64,000 bases of DNA from contig NZ_CP150304.1 in the NCBI RefSeq assembly GCF_037992945.1, positions 4,095,501-4,159,500 on the forward strand. Reading direction: 5' to 3'. How positions within the stretch are numbered: the first letter of the stretch is position 1; each line of letters opens with the position of its first letter. Shown piece after piece: positions 18,106 through 26,702 of this stretch. The DNA is from Peribacillus sp. FSL E2-0218. Lineage in GTDB: Bacteria > Bacillota > Bacilli > Bacillales > DSM-1321. Under the pieces are notes generated by a model, which worked only from the letters and a program-made list of their open reading frames with translations, had not been told where the DNA came from and did not search any database. A program made the position numbers and the translations under genes.

Positions 18106-19323
18106 TTAAATGGGTTCATCCTCTGTATCTAAAAAGGTTTGCCTTAATACATCTATTCCATCAAATACGATCCATTCTTCAACGATTTTTTCATTGCGAA
18201 CCTTCAGATGGGTGATTCCAAGAATTTCGATAGGCTTTCCACTCGGCAAACCAAAAGTGCCAATTCCCTCATGAATGCCTTGCAATCTCCATCTTACAGC
18301 CACATCCCACTCTTTATTGCCTTCACCTTGATTGCACGTAACTCTTTCCAAGATTACTTTGGCCGTTGGGAACGATGCAAATAAACTAACAAGCAATCCT
18401 TGGATTTTATTGTGGCCGACGATATCTTGATCACAAATGTAATGGACCACTGCATGATCTACGTAAAAATCCTTTACATGATTAAATAATCGCAGTTCCC
18501 AAATTTTATTGTACATTTCTAAAACAAAATCGCCAATATCGAAACATTCGTGCTTGTTAGTGTATACTTCTGGCATGAATTGACCTTCCATTGCTTCAGG
18601 TCTTCCGAAACTAGACTGTTTTTGAGAGGTGCGTGCCAGTTTTTTAGCAATCTCGACCGGATTATATCCCAATTGTTTAACGATATGAAGATAATCCCTT
18701 ACAAGCCATTCTTCCACAATTCTGTTAGAATGAACAACACAATCTGCAATCACTCTAAATGTTGCCCTTTTACCTGTCGCTGGTCCAAAGCTCGTCGCCC
18801 CTAAATTTGTCCCCATTGACATACTGCGGTGAGATGTATAAAAGGAATCCTGATCATTCCCAGACCATATGACTTGTTCCCCGACTACCTTGCGATCTGG
18901 AAAAGAATGCTGCATTTGAATGGAACTTGACAGGACATGATTGATGCCATAATGATTAAGTGATCCCGCATGTAAAATCGATTCATTATGGTAGTGGGAA
19001 TAGATCAAGCCAAAGCCATTTTCTTCCCAAATGCGGTGGGTGCATTTCACAATATAATCCACAATGTCTACATAGGTTTTATCGAAACCTCTCATGCTTT
19101 GTTTCCGTATCGTTTTCTTCGAATATTCGTTATAATCTGCATAGCCTAAACGATTCACTTCTGCATTATCTCCGTAAAAAACCTTGTCATGAAGAACTAT
19201 ATTATTAGGTGTGTTGTTACTATCTAGTGATTCTTTCTTTTCCATCACTTTACTATCATCTACTTTTGTCAATTTTTCACACATCCCCTTACATTTGTTT
19301 GGCCCCTGTTTCTTGATTGGCAT
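18106..19323 (-). CDS. Tandem SnoaL/NTF2-fold protein, paralogue 2
   Basis: 405 residues as the longest frame; two SnoaL-like domains at about 85-230 and 255-390, clearly homologous to both neighbours (WSGNDQDSFYTSHRS, GPATGKRATFRVIADC, VRWRLQGIHEGIGTFG). The start is uncertain: the frame begins inside the relic of a fourth paralogue, and no ATG has a good ribosome site. Alignment with paralogue 3 favours the ATG at 19284 (MCEKLTKVDD). It may be translated by coupling from upstream. Last gene before a likely terminator. Confidence 0.72.
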   Translation of the reverse strand: MPIKKQGPNKCKGMCEKLTKVDDSKVMEKKESLDSNNTPNNIVLHDKVFYGDNAEVNRLGYADYNEYSKKTIRKQSMRGFDKTYVDIVDYIVKCTHRIWEENGFGLIYSHYHNESILHAGSLNHYGINHVLSSSIQMQHSFPDRKVVGEQVIWSGNDQDSFYTSHRSMSMGTNLGATSFGPATGKRATFRVIADCVVHSNRIVEEWLVRDYLHIVKQLGYNPVEIAKKLARTSQKQSSFGRPEAMEGQFMPEVYTNKHECFDIGDFVLEMYNKIWELRLFNHVKDFYVDHAVVHYICDQDIVGHNKIQGLLVSLFASFPTAKVILERVTCNQGEGNKEWDVAVRWRLQGIHEGIGTFGLPSGKPIEILGITHLKVRNEKIVEEWIVFDGIDVLRQTFLDTEDEPI

Positions 19324-19640
19324 GAATTTGATTCAAAATATCCATCTCATCAAAAATGATCCATTCTTCTACAAGTTTAATCGCTAGTTTTCAATAGGTT
19401 CATAGCTTGGTTGACCAAAGAATGCTCTTCCTTTAACCTTCATTAACGGAACCGCTTTGGGTACAGGTCACCCTTTCAAAATCGGGCGGCAGGATACGAA
19501 GCAAAAAAATAGGCCAACATTCACTGGATTCGAGCGTTTTATCGTCAATAAAATGACCGGTAGCGTTATCTCTATAAAAGCTCTTACTTGGTTGAAAGAT
19601 CGCTGTTCCATGATAAAATCACCCATTTCGAAAGTGCCCG
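19324..19640 (-). pseudogene. Relic of a fourth SnoaL/NTF2 paralogue
   Basis: This gap holds no intact gene but preserves fragments of the second SnoaL domain in shifted frames. In order on the minus strand they read TFEMGDFIMEQRSFNQVRAF, then ERVTC, then GRAFFGQPSYEPIE, then KLVEEWIIFDEMDILNQIHA. These correspond to FEIGEFIQ, DRVTC, GCFGQPSWKPVD and KIVEEWMTFDGLDVLKQIY of paralogue 3. The final fragment runs straight into the start of paralogue 2. It is a decayed, 5'-truncated copy. Confidence 0.7.
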
Positions 19641-19656
19641 ATACACTCTCGGAAGT

Positions 19657-20853
19657 TTACAGTTCTTTTTGCGGTGATTCTTCCATATCATCTGTGTTCA
19701 TGTAAATCTGTTTGAGGACATCCAATCCATCAAAGGTCATCCACTCTTCGACTATTTTGCCGCCAATCACGCGCAGCTGAGTGATACCTAGAATATCAAC
19801 CGGTTTCCAGCTCGGTTGCCCGAAGCAGCCGATTCCTTCATGAAGTCCCTGGAGACGCCATCTTACAGATACATCCCAAGCATCATGATCATCTCCCGGG
19901 TTGCAGGTCACACGGTCCATTAAAAACTTAGCGTTCGGGAATGATGCAAACAGGCTTACGAGCATCCCTTGAATCTGATCGTAGCCAATAAGGTCTTTAT
20001 CGCAAATATAATGTACCACCGCGTGATCCGCGTAATAGTCAGGTAATTGATTAAACAAACGCCACTCCCAAATCTTATTGTACATATCCTGAATGAACTC
20101 ACCGATTTCGAATTGAGCGGATTTCGGTTCGAACACAGCAGGCATCAATTGACCATTCATCGTCTCGCTTAAGCCATAGCTTTGCTGAAAGGAATTTGCA
20201 GTATTTCTTGCCAGGATTTTTGCCATTTCATGAGGGTCCAGGCCTAGCTGTTGAACAATATGAAGATTATCCCTCACTACCCATTCCTCATAAATCCGAT
20301 TCGAGTGCACGGCACAATCGACAGTGGTCCTGAAGTTCACCCTTTTCCCAGTCGATGGTCCAAATAGCGAGTCCCCTAAATTCGTTGCAGTCGAATTAAT
20401 TCGATGGGAGGAATAAAAGCCCTCTTTATCGTTACCAGACCAAACAACGTTTCCTCCTATTAATCTCCTGTCTGGAAACGCATGTAAGGTTTGCAAGGTA
20501 TTGGAGATGACTGCATTCATTCCTTGAAGATTTAAAGACCCACAGTGCATGGTGACATTATTATGGTACGTTTTATAAATGACACCAATGCCTCGTTCTT
20601 CCCAAATTTGGTGAGTGATTTTCATGATGAAATCCACTATGTCCAAGTACTGAGGATCAAAACCATCCATGCTTTGCTTTCGATTCAGCTTTTTCCTATA
20701 CTCATTAAAATCATGAAACCCCAACCTATTAACTTCTTCGCTATTTCCATAATGGATTTTCCCATTATTGGAATTTAGCACCTTCCTTGTTACAGCTGAT
20801 TGTACTGAATCTTTTTCCTCGTTCACATCGATGGTTTCTGTGGATTTAGTCAT
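19657..20853 (-). CDS. Tandem SnoaL/NTF2-fold protein, paralogue 3
   Basis: 398 residues, two SnoaL-like domains (about 75-225 and 250-385). Motifs run parallel to the other copies: HAFPDRRLIGGNVVWSGND, GPSTGKRVNFRTTVDC with RIYEEWVVRD, and VRWRLQGLHEGIGCFGQP with KIVEEWMTFD. GAGGAG lies 8 nt before the ATG, 15 nt after the aldolase stop, so it belongs to the ADH-to-aldolase operon. Paralogues 2 and 3 look closer to each other than to paralogue 1. Function unknown; heteromeric assembly is possible. Confidence 0.75.
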   Translation of the reverse strand: MTKSTETIDVNEEKDSVQSAVTRKVLNSNNGKIHYGNSEEVNRLGFHDFNEYRKKLNRKQSMDGFDPQYLDIVDFIMKITHQIWEERGIGVIYKTYHNNVTMHCGSLNLQGMNAVISNTLQTLHAFPDRRLIGGNVVWSGNDKEGFYSSHRINSTATNLGDSLFGPSTGKRVNFRTTVDCAVHSNRIYEEWVVRDNLHIVQQLGLDPHEMAKILARNTANSFQQSYGLSETMNGQLMPAVFEPKSAQFEIGEFIQDMYNKIWEWRLFNQLPDYYADHAVVHYICDKDLIGYDQIQGMLVSLFASFPNAKFLMDRVTCNPGDDHDAWDVSVRWRLQGLHEGIGCFGQPSWKPVDILGITQLRVIGGKIVEEWMTFDGLDVLKQIYMNTDDMEESPQKEL

Positions 20854-20868
20854 GCGATTAACTCCTCT

Positions 20869-21651
20869 TCAAGATGATTTGATAGGTTGCACTGGTTTGC
20901 TAGCCGAGACGACATCATCTAACGCAGAGGTAATCACATTATTCAATATGACCCCAACGTATTGTGCACCTTTGTCAAATGCCCCATTAGCGGCAGCACC
21001 ATTACCGGCAACCGTCCCAATCGGCACATCCAGCTCCTTCGCTTTTTCGAAAAGTCCATGGATGACCTTTTGCACTTCAGGGTGACTGGCCCCTTCCACG
21101 GAATGGCCCATGCTCACGGAGAGGTCCGTCGAGCCGATGAAGGCTAAGTCGATTCCAGGTACTGTGGCAATGGCTTCGAAGTTGCTGGCTGCCGTTTGCG
21201 TTTCAATATGCACAATTATCATAACATTTTCATTACTCTCATCTAAATAAGGTTTTCCACTTTCTTTTCCGTAGCGTGCGGGCCTCGTCGAATACGATAC
21301 CCCCCTATTTCCATATGGCGGGAATTTGGCCCTGCTCACGACATCAAGCGCCTCTTCCTTTGTATTGACCATCGGTACTTGTACACCTTTTGCACCGCGA
21401 TCCAAGGCCTTTTGAATACTGGAAGGGTCATAGGAAACCCGGACGATCGGGACAAGCCCGCATGAATCCGCCGTACGGATCATACTCTCAAGCTCGGTGG
21501 GACTGAAGGCGCCATGCTCATCATCGATTACGACAAAATCAAAGCCGGCATAGCCGATCATTTCGACTAAGGGCGGTGAATGAATGCCTATAAATGCTCC
21601 AAGAACCTGTTCGCCTTGCTTTATTTTTTCCTTTACTTCATTCTTCATCAT
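20869..21651 (-). CDS. HpcH/HpaI family aldolase
   Basis: 260-residue class II, pyruvate- or glyoxylate-forming aldolase of the HpcH/HpaI/CitE-like barrel family. Visible are VVIDDEHGAFSPTELESM, VPIVRV (substrate-binding Arg), KFPPYGNRGVS, the metal-binding Glu in VHIETQTA and Asp in GSTDLSVSMG. By family it cleaves 2-keto-4-hydroxy acids or condenses small aldehydes with keto-acids. The second ATG (21648) is 6 nt from GAGGGAAG and may be the start. It sits between hydrolase and SnoaL paralogue 3 with gaps of 13 and 15 nt. Confidence 0.82.
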   Translation of the reverse strand: MMKNEVKEKIKQGEQVLGAFIGIHSPPLVEMIGYAGFDFVVIDDEHGAFSPTELESMIRTADSCGLVPIVRVSYDPSSIQKALDRGAKGVQVPMVNTKEEALDVVSRAKFPPYGNRGVSYSTRPARYGKESGKPYLDESNENVMIIVHIETQTAASNFEAIATVPGIDLAFIGSTDLSVSMGHSVEGASHPEVQKVIHGLFEKAKELDVPIGTVAGNGAAANGAFDKGAQYVGVILNNVITSALDDVVSASKPVQPIKSS

Positions 21652-21664
21652 CTTCCCTCACTTT

Positions 21665-22372
21665 CTACAAAGCGTATTCATTCCATAACCAAGCCCTCAA
21701 TAAGGCACTTACTTTTTCTGGCTGCTCTAACGTACTTAAATGACCTGAATGATTCACAATTTCCAGTCTCGCTTCCCGGATATTTTCTTGCAGGAATTCA
21801 GACATATGGACAGGGCACACGACGTCTTCCTTTCCTGTCAGAATCATGGTCGGACATTCAATGGAGGAAAGAATGGGGCGCTGGTCAGAGCGAGTCATCA
21901 CGGCTTTTAACTGATTGATATACCCTGCTTTACCGACTTTCTCAGCCATTTCGATAATCGTTGAGACCAATGCTTCATCATTTCTCCGGTCTGGATGGAT
22001 CAACACCGGCAGCAGGTGGTTGTGTGTAATATCGAGGAATAGACCGTTATCGGCCATTTCGATGAGCCTCTCCCAGCCTGAGATTTGTTCAGGTTGGGGA
22101 GGATATGGATTTGTATCGAGCAACGCTAGCTTTAGGACCCGCTCCGGTGCGATTCGCATGATTTCAAGAGAGATGATGCCGCCCAGTGATAACCCCGCAA
22201 GGGCAAACCGATCAGGTGCCTCTTTCAATACCGACTTTGCCATGCCCTCGATCGTATCAGCTTTGGACACATCACATACTTTTACATCTGCAAGATCCGA
22301 TAGTTTCAGCGATTCCCATAAACGTTCATCACAAAGCGTTCCAGGAAGCAGAATGAGCGGTACCTTTTGCAT
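21665..22372 (-). CDS. Alpha/beta-fold hydrolase
   Basis: 235-residue esterase/lactonase-like protein. The nucleophile elbow is GLSLGG (Ser at about residue 62), the acid is probably the Asp in TGKEDVVCPV, and the His lies in NHSGHLSTLEQPE. It resembles 3-oxoadipate enol-lactonases and carboxylesterases. It begins 2 nt after the cupin stop and ends 13 nt before the aldolase, so translation is likely coupled. It may open a lactone or cleave a keto-ester in the pathway. Confidence 0.8.
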   Translation of the reverse strand: MQKVPLILLPGTLCDERLWESLKLSDLADVKVCDVSKADTIEGMAKSVLKEAPDRFALAGLSLGGIISLEIMRIAPERVLKLALLDTNPYPPQPEQISGWERLIEMADNGLFLDITHNHLLPVLIHPDRRNDEALVSTIIEMAEKVGKAGYINQLKAVMTRSDQRPILSSIECPTMILTGKEDVVCPVHMSEFLQENIREARLEIVNHSGHLSTLEQPEKVSALLRAWLWNEYAL

Positions 22373-22374
22373 GC

Positions 22375-22998
22375 TTATTTTTCACCCATTTTCAATTTAT
22401 CGGCGATTTCCTTTTCAAGTTCTTCGAAGTTATCCGGTTTAATCATTTTTCCTAATTCATTGGCGTGGAAGCCATATTTAGCAGCATCTTTAATCACTTT
22501 TGGCGACCAGTAAGGGTCTTTTCCATCAAATACTTGATGTTGTTCAAGCACGGCGAAGATCCAGGCATCTTCTTCACTGATGTTTTCGAAGCCTCTCCAT
22601 AAACCTGGCGGCAAGGAAATCAAGTCCCACTGCTCGATGATCGTTTCACCATCAATTTCATCCGGTCCTTTTCCCCAGTAAAAACGCCATTTCCCTGAAA
22701 GAGGAAGGAAGGATTCAATATAGTCATGCGTATGGTAAGCAGGTCCGTTGCCTTTCTGGGCCTTCACCATTCCGATTTGAAAACCATGCGGCTCCGTAAT
22801 CTCCGGTGTGAAGTTATCATTTTCACTTGCTGTATCCCCGATTAATGTATAGTTGAGGCGTTGATGTCCTGGAATGATGCTGTCGATGAACATAAGCGGT
22901 ATTCCTTTTGCTTTCATTTGATCGAAACGGACGATCCAATTGTTTTCCATTTCCTCATTCGTTACCGCTTTTTTCACTTTTGGCTCTTGTACTGTCAT
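22375..22998 (-). CDS. Cupin-domain protein
   Basis: 207 residues from the ATG at 22996-22998 (AAGGGGA about 7 nt upstream). A single cupin fold is suggested by the metal motif YHTHDYIESFLPLSGKW (His-x-His, then Glu) near residue 89 and PPGLWRGFEN, the site of the second cupin motif; here the usual His is not obvious (LWRGF). It could be a dioxygenase, isomerase or metal-binding accessory protein. It lies between ALDH and hydrolase in the operon. Confidence 0.65.
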   Translation of the reverse strand: MTVQEPKVKKAVTNEEMENNWIVRFDQMKAKGIPLMFIDSIIPGHQRLNYTLIGDTASENDNFTPEITEPHGFQIGMVKAQKGNGPAYHTHDYIESFLPLSGKWRFYWGKGPDEIDGETIIEQWDLISLPPGLWRGFENISEEDAWIFAVLEQHQVFDGKDPYWSPKVIKDAAKYGFHANELGKMIKPDNFEELEKEIADKLKMGEK

Positions 22999-23045
22999 TT
23001 TAATTTCCCCTTCCATCTTCGTTATTTTTTAAAATTTCAATTTAT

Positions 23046-24482
23046 TCAAAGCGTAAAGACGGCAAGCTTCAATTCCGTCATTTCCTCCACTGAATATTTA
23101 ACCCCTTCTTTGCCCGTGCCGCTGTTTTTCACACCGCCATATGGCATATGGTCAACCCTGAATGATGGGATATCATTCACGATGACACCGCCCACTTCCA
23201 GCCGCTCGACCGCATCGAACGCTTTTGGCATCGAAGTTGTATAAACCCCTGCTTGAAGGCCGTATAAGGAATCATTGACAAGGTCGATGGCTTCATCCCA
23301 GGTTTTATAGGCGTTCACTGACACGATTGGCGCAAATACTTCTTGACAGCTTACTTCCTGTGTTGACCTTGCATTTTTGATAATGGTTGGATGAAGGACT
23401 GCATCTGTTCTTTGCCCGCCATAAACGATTTCCGTTCCAGCCATTCTAGCCAATTCAATCCACTTTTCCACACGTTCCGCTTCATTGATATGAATTAGTG
23501 CGGAAAGGTCTGTATCTTCGGATTCCGGATCGCCCATTTTAAGCTGCTTCGTCTTTTCAGTGAATTTTTGTAAAAATGCTTCATGTAAATCTTCATGAAC
23601 ATAAATTCGCTGGATCGAGATGCATACCTGACCTGAATAAGCAAAGGAACCTTCGACACAACGCGCTGCAACGGCATCCAAGTCATCAGCACTGTCTATG
23701 ATGACAGCTGAATTGGAACCAAGCTCCAATGTCACTTTTTTCAAACCCGCTTTTTCTTTGATTCCCAAACCGACGTCGACACTTCCTGTAAACGTAACCA
23801 TTTTAATTCTGGGATCAGTGACCAAAACATCGCCGACGACGCTTCCCTTACCTGTGACGACATTGAGAGCTCCTTTAGGCAAGCCTGCTTCTTCAAAGAT
23901 TTTCGCGGCCATGATTGCGCTTAACGGCGTTTGTGAAGCTGGCTTTAATATGACTGCGTTACCTGCAGCAAACGCAGGGCCCAGCTTATGTGCCGCTAAA
24001 TTAAACGGAAAGTTAAAGGGTGTGATCGCCGCAATGACGCCAAGCGGTTCACGCTTCGTATAAGCGAAACGGCCTTTGCCGTTTTTAGCGGCATCCATCG
24101 GAATCGTTTCACCATGGATCCGTTTTGCTTCCTCCGCCGCAAACTTATACGTCTCGATCGTGCGGAGGATTTCTCCCCTTGCGGCCTTCAATGGCTTGGC
24201 ATTCTCTTTAGCGAGTATTAATGCACATTCCTCAAGTCTTTCCTGAAATAGTGCGGCTGCGCGTTCCAAAATGGTTGAACGCTCAAGCGCCGTTAGCTTT
24301 CTCATTTCCTTCGCACCACGTTCGGCACATTCGATCGCGTTTAAAACGGTTTCCCTTTCTGCCAAAGGAACTTGTGCGATCACCTTACCGGAGAAAGGAG
24401 ACCGAAGCTCGTAATGATTGTTTCCTTCCAGCCACTCGCCCCCGATGAATAATTTCTTTCTATTAGAATCTGTACCAATCAA
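23046..24482 (-). CDS. NAD(P)-dependent aldehyde dehydrogenase
   Basis: About 478 residues from a TTG start at 24480-24482; GGGAGGG lies 9 nt upstream and the preceding ADH gene stops 1 nt before. An ATG 20 codons earlier lies inside the ADH gene and has no clear site. Catalytic Cys is in GSFAYSGQVCISIQR, general-base Glu in VTLELGSN, NAD pocket ITPFNFPFNLAAHKLGPA and VTFTGSVDVG. It oxidises an aldehyde, probably the product of the adjacent Fe-ADH. Confidence 0.88.
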   Translation of the reverse strand: MIGTDSNRKKLFIGGEWLEGNNHYELRSPFSGKVIAQVPLAERETVLNAIECAERGAKEMRKLTALERSTILERAAALFQERLEECALILAKENAKPLKAARGEILRTIETYKFAAEEAKRIHGETIPMDAAKNGKGRFAYTKREPLGVIAAITPFNFPFNLAAHKLGPAFAAGNAVILKPASQTPLSAIMAAKIFEEAGLPKGALNVVTGKGSVVGDVLVTDPRIKMVTFTGSVDVGLGIKEKAGLKKVTLELGSNSAVIIDSADDLDAVAARCVEGSFAYSGQVCISIQRIYVHEDLHEAFLQKFTEKTKQLKMGDPESEDTDLSALIHINEAERVEKWIELARMAGTEIVYGGQRTDAVLHPTIIKNARSTQEVSCQEVFAPIVSVNAYKTWDEAIDLVNDSLYGLQAGVYTTSMPKAFDAVERLEVGGVIVNDIPSFRVDHMPYGGVKNSGTGKEGVKYSVEEMTELKLAVFTL

Positions 24483-24483
24483 C

Positions 24484-25680
24484 TTAGTTTCCCTCCCTTC
24501 CTTTAAAGGCGCTTTGATAGATTCCAAGAATCTTTTGTTCATTTAGCTTATAAGGAGTATTCGATAGCAAGCGATCGATTTTAGCAGCTTGTTCCGCCAT
24601 CATCGGTAATGAGCCTTCATCGATCCCCAGTTCAGATAACGATGTTGGTAAATCCAGATCCTCCAGAAGCTGATACATGTAATCAACAACTGCCTTCAAT
24701 GCTTGATGCGGTCGTGATTTGTAATCACCCAGCTGTAAAAAGGTCGCTACTTCAATCATTTCTTCCGTACATGTTTTTCCGATTACTTCGAAAACAAATG
24801 GCATTAAGAGAGCATTTGCGACTCCATGCTCAATATGGAATGTTCCGCCTAGCGGATAGGCGAGTGCGTGCACCGCCCCAACCCCCGCATTGGCAAGGGC
24901 CACTCCCGCAAGCGAGCTTACCCAGCTCATCCCGATCCGCGCCTCTAAGTCACTTCCATTGTGGACAGCTCCCGTAATGTTCGAAGTGAATAGCTTCATC
25001 GCCTTTTCCGAGTAAACCTTCGTGAGCGGTGTCGACTTGATGGCGATATACGATTCAATCGCATGGGTAAACGCATCCACCCCTGATGCCGCGGTCACTC
25101 GAGGCGGGCAGGAAATGGTCAGCTCCGGATCGATGATGGCTGCATCAGGAAGGAACACTGGACTTACCAGCCCTCTTTTGACTTGCTGCTCTTCATCGCC
25201 GAAAATGGCATTCATCGTCACTTCCGAACCTGTTCCGGAGGTTGTCGGCAGAAGGATGCATTTCACCATTCTCGATTTGATCGTTTCCTCCCCATTTAAA
25301 TAGGGAGCCAAATTGTCTTTTCCGCATAAAGCGGCTGTTGCTTTGGCGACATCCAGCGCACTTCCCCCGCCAATCCCGATGATCAAGTCGCAATTCTCGG
25401 CTTGAAGCGTTTCTACGGCATCCTGCAATAGCTGAAACGTTGGCTCGCCGGCAATATTCGTATACGTGACGGTTGGAATGGAAAGCGGTTCAATCAAATC
25501 GACCACTCTTTGGACTACGCCTACCTTTTCAAGCCCTTTGTCACTAACGATCGCCACCTTCCTGGAACCAAGCGTTTCTATTTCTTTCACCAATGTTGCA
25601 AATGCCCCGGCACCGAATCGGAAAACGGCAGGCATTCGAAAATCATGGCTCATATGATGCCTATATTGATTAATTGACAT
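24484..25680 (-). CDS. Iron-containing alcohol dehydrogenase
   Basis: 398-residue group III (Fe-ADH) protein. NAD motif IGIGGGSALDVAKATAAL near residue 103; metal ligands in TAASGVDAFTHAIESYIA (Asp, His) and HALAYPLGGTFHIEHGVANALLMP (His, His). It reversibly oxidises an alcohol to an aldehyde in the cytosol. First gene of the six-gene operon down to SnoaL paralogue 2, with the perfect LacI-type operator 13 nt upstream of its ATG. Confidence 0.88.
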   Translation of the reverse strand: MSINQYRHHMSHDFRMPAVFRFGAGAFATLVKEIETLGSRKVAIVSDKGLEKVGVVQRVVDLIEPLSIPTVTYTNIAGEPTFQLLQDAVETLQAENCDLIIGIGGGSALDVAKATAALCGKDNLAPYLNGEETIKSRMVKCILLPTTSGTGSEVTMNAIFGDEEQQVKRGLVSPVFLPDAAIIDPELTISCPPRVTAASGVDAFTHAIESYIAIKSTPLTKVYSEKAMKLFTSNITGAVHNGSDLEARIGMSWVSSLAGVALANAGVGAVHALAYPLGGTFHIEHGVANALLMPFVFEVIGKTCTEEMIEVATFLQLGDYKSRPHQALKAVVDYMYQLLEDLDLPTSLSELGIDEGSLPMMAEQAAKIDRLLSNTPYKLNEQKILGIYQSAFKGREGN

Positions 25681-25692
25681 GTTTCATCCTCC

Positions 25693-25710
25693 TTTGAATA
25701 CGTATTCAAA
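25693..25710. promoter_or_regulatory. LacI-type operator, copy 2
   Basis: Perfect 18-bp palindrome TTTGAATACGTATTCAAA between the SDR and ADH genes. The central CG is typical of LacI-family operators. It overlaps the CCTCC (ribosome-site) region of the ADH gene. Confidence 0.7.
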
Positions 25711-25715
25711 AAAAC

Positions 25716-26495
25716 TCACCAGACGGTCCACCCGCCATCAATCACCAAGGTTTGGCCCGTCATCATATCCGAACTTCGTGATGCCAGATAGAGCACACCT
25801 CCGAATAGGTCTTCCGATTTGGCAAGCCTGCCAAGAGGGATCCTCCCCAATACTTCGCGTCTAAAGGCTTCATCTGCAAACATCGGCTTTGTCATCGGTG
25901 TCTCTATGAAAGTCGGGGCTATGGCATTGACATTGATTTGATGGGGCGCCCACTCTATTGCCAGCGCTTTCGTAAGCTGGGTGATTCCCCCTTTGCTGGA
26001 GGAATAGGCTGCCCGCTTGTAATAGCCGACAAACGCCATTTGCGAGGACATATTGATGATTTTCCCTTTTTTCTGGTTGATCATATACTTGCCTGCTGCT
26101 TGACTCGTGAAGAATACACTCTTTAAATTAATGTCCAACACCTTATCCCAATCTTGTGGTGCTAACTCTTCCGCTGGCTTTGCCACGTTAATTCCTGCGT
26201 TATTTATTAAAATGTCGAGCTGACCGAAATGCTTGTAAATTCCGTCCATCATCTGTGCCGTATCTTCCACCTTCGTTAAATCAAAAGGAACGGGTAAAAC
26301 ATTCACACCGATTCGTTCAATTTCATGTGCAGCTTCTTCGAGTTGCTCTTTATTGCGGGCAACTATGGCGATATGGGCCCCGGCCTGCGCAAGGGTTTTG
26401 GCCAAATCTTTGCCGATCCCCTTACTTGCGCCGGTTATGATCGCCACTTTACCGTTTAAATGAAATATTTGATTAATGTCCAATCTATCACCCAT
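25716..26495 (-). CDS. SDR family oxidoreductase
   Basis: 259 residues from the ATG at 26493-26495 (MGDRLDINQIFHLNGK), chosen by homology; the frame opens at 26540 but that ATG sits against the operator. Classical short-chain dehydrogenase: TGASKGIG (NAD(P) binding), NNAG, catalytic Ser in INMSSQMAFVG and YKRAAYSSSKGG (Tyr-x-x-x-Lys). C-terminal half ends IDGGWTVW. This is the gluconate-5-dehydrogenase-like branch. It has its own operator and cre-like site upstream and reads towards the ADH operon. Confidence 0.85.
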   Translation of the reverse strand: MGDRLDINQIFHLNGKVAIITGASKGIGKDLAKTLAQAGAHIAIVARNKEQLEEAAHEIERIGVNVLPVPFDLTKVEDTAQMMDGIYKHFGQLDILINNAGINVAKPAEELAPQDWDKVLDINLKSVFFTSQAAGKYMINQKKGKIINMSSQMAFVGYYKRAAYSSSKGGITQLTKALAIEWAPHQINVNAIAPTFIETPMTKPMFADEAFRREVLGRIPLGRLAKSEDLFGGVLYLASRSSDMMTGQTLVIDGGWTVW

Positions 26496-26545
26496 CTTTA
26501 TCTCATCGAAGAGATTTTTGTAAATTCCGGAATGAAGCATTTGCC

Positions 26546-26563
26546 TTTGAATACGTATTCAAA
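26546..26563. promoter_or_regulatory. LacI-type operator, copy 3
   Basis: Second perfect copy of TTTGAATACGTATTCAAA, immediately upstream of the SDR gene and 140 bp from the LacI-family regulator gene. Confidence 0.7.
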
Positions 26564-26579
26564 AAATGGGATGCAGTGT

Positions 26580-26593
26580 TTTAATCGATTACA
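26580..26593. promoter_or_regulatory. Candidate cre site (CcpA)
   Basis: On the minus strand TGTAATCGATTAAA matches the cre consensus at 13 of 14 positions. It lies 17 bp upstream of operator copy 3 in the SDR promoter region. Confidence 0.5.
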
Positions 26594-26702
26594 AACTAAA
26601 ATATATACAACTTTCCGACTTTTGTAAATAGTTAGATTATTTTTTTACGAAGAAATTTTCAACAAACATACTTGAGGACCACCCCAAAGCCGGTCATGAC
26701 AC

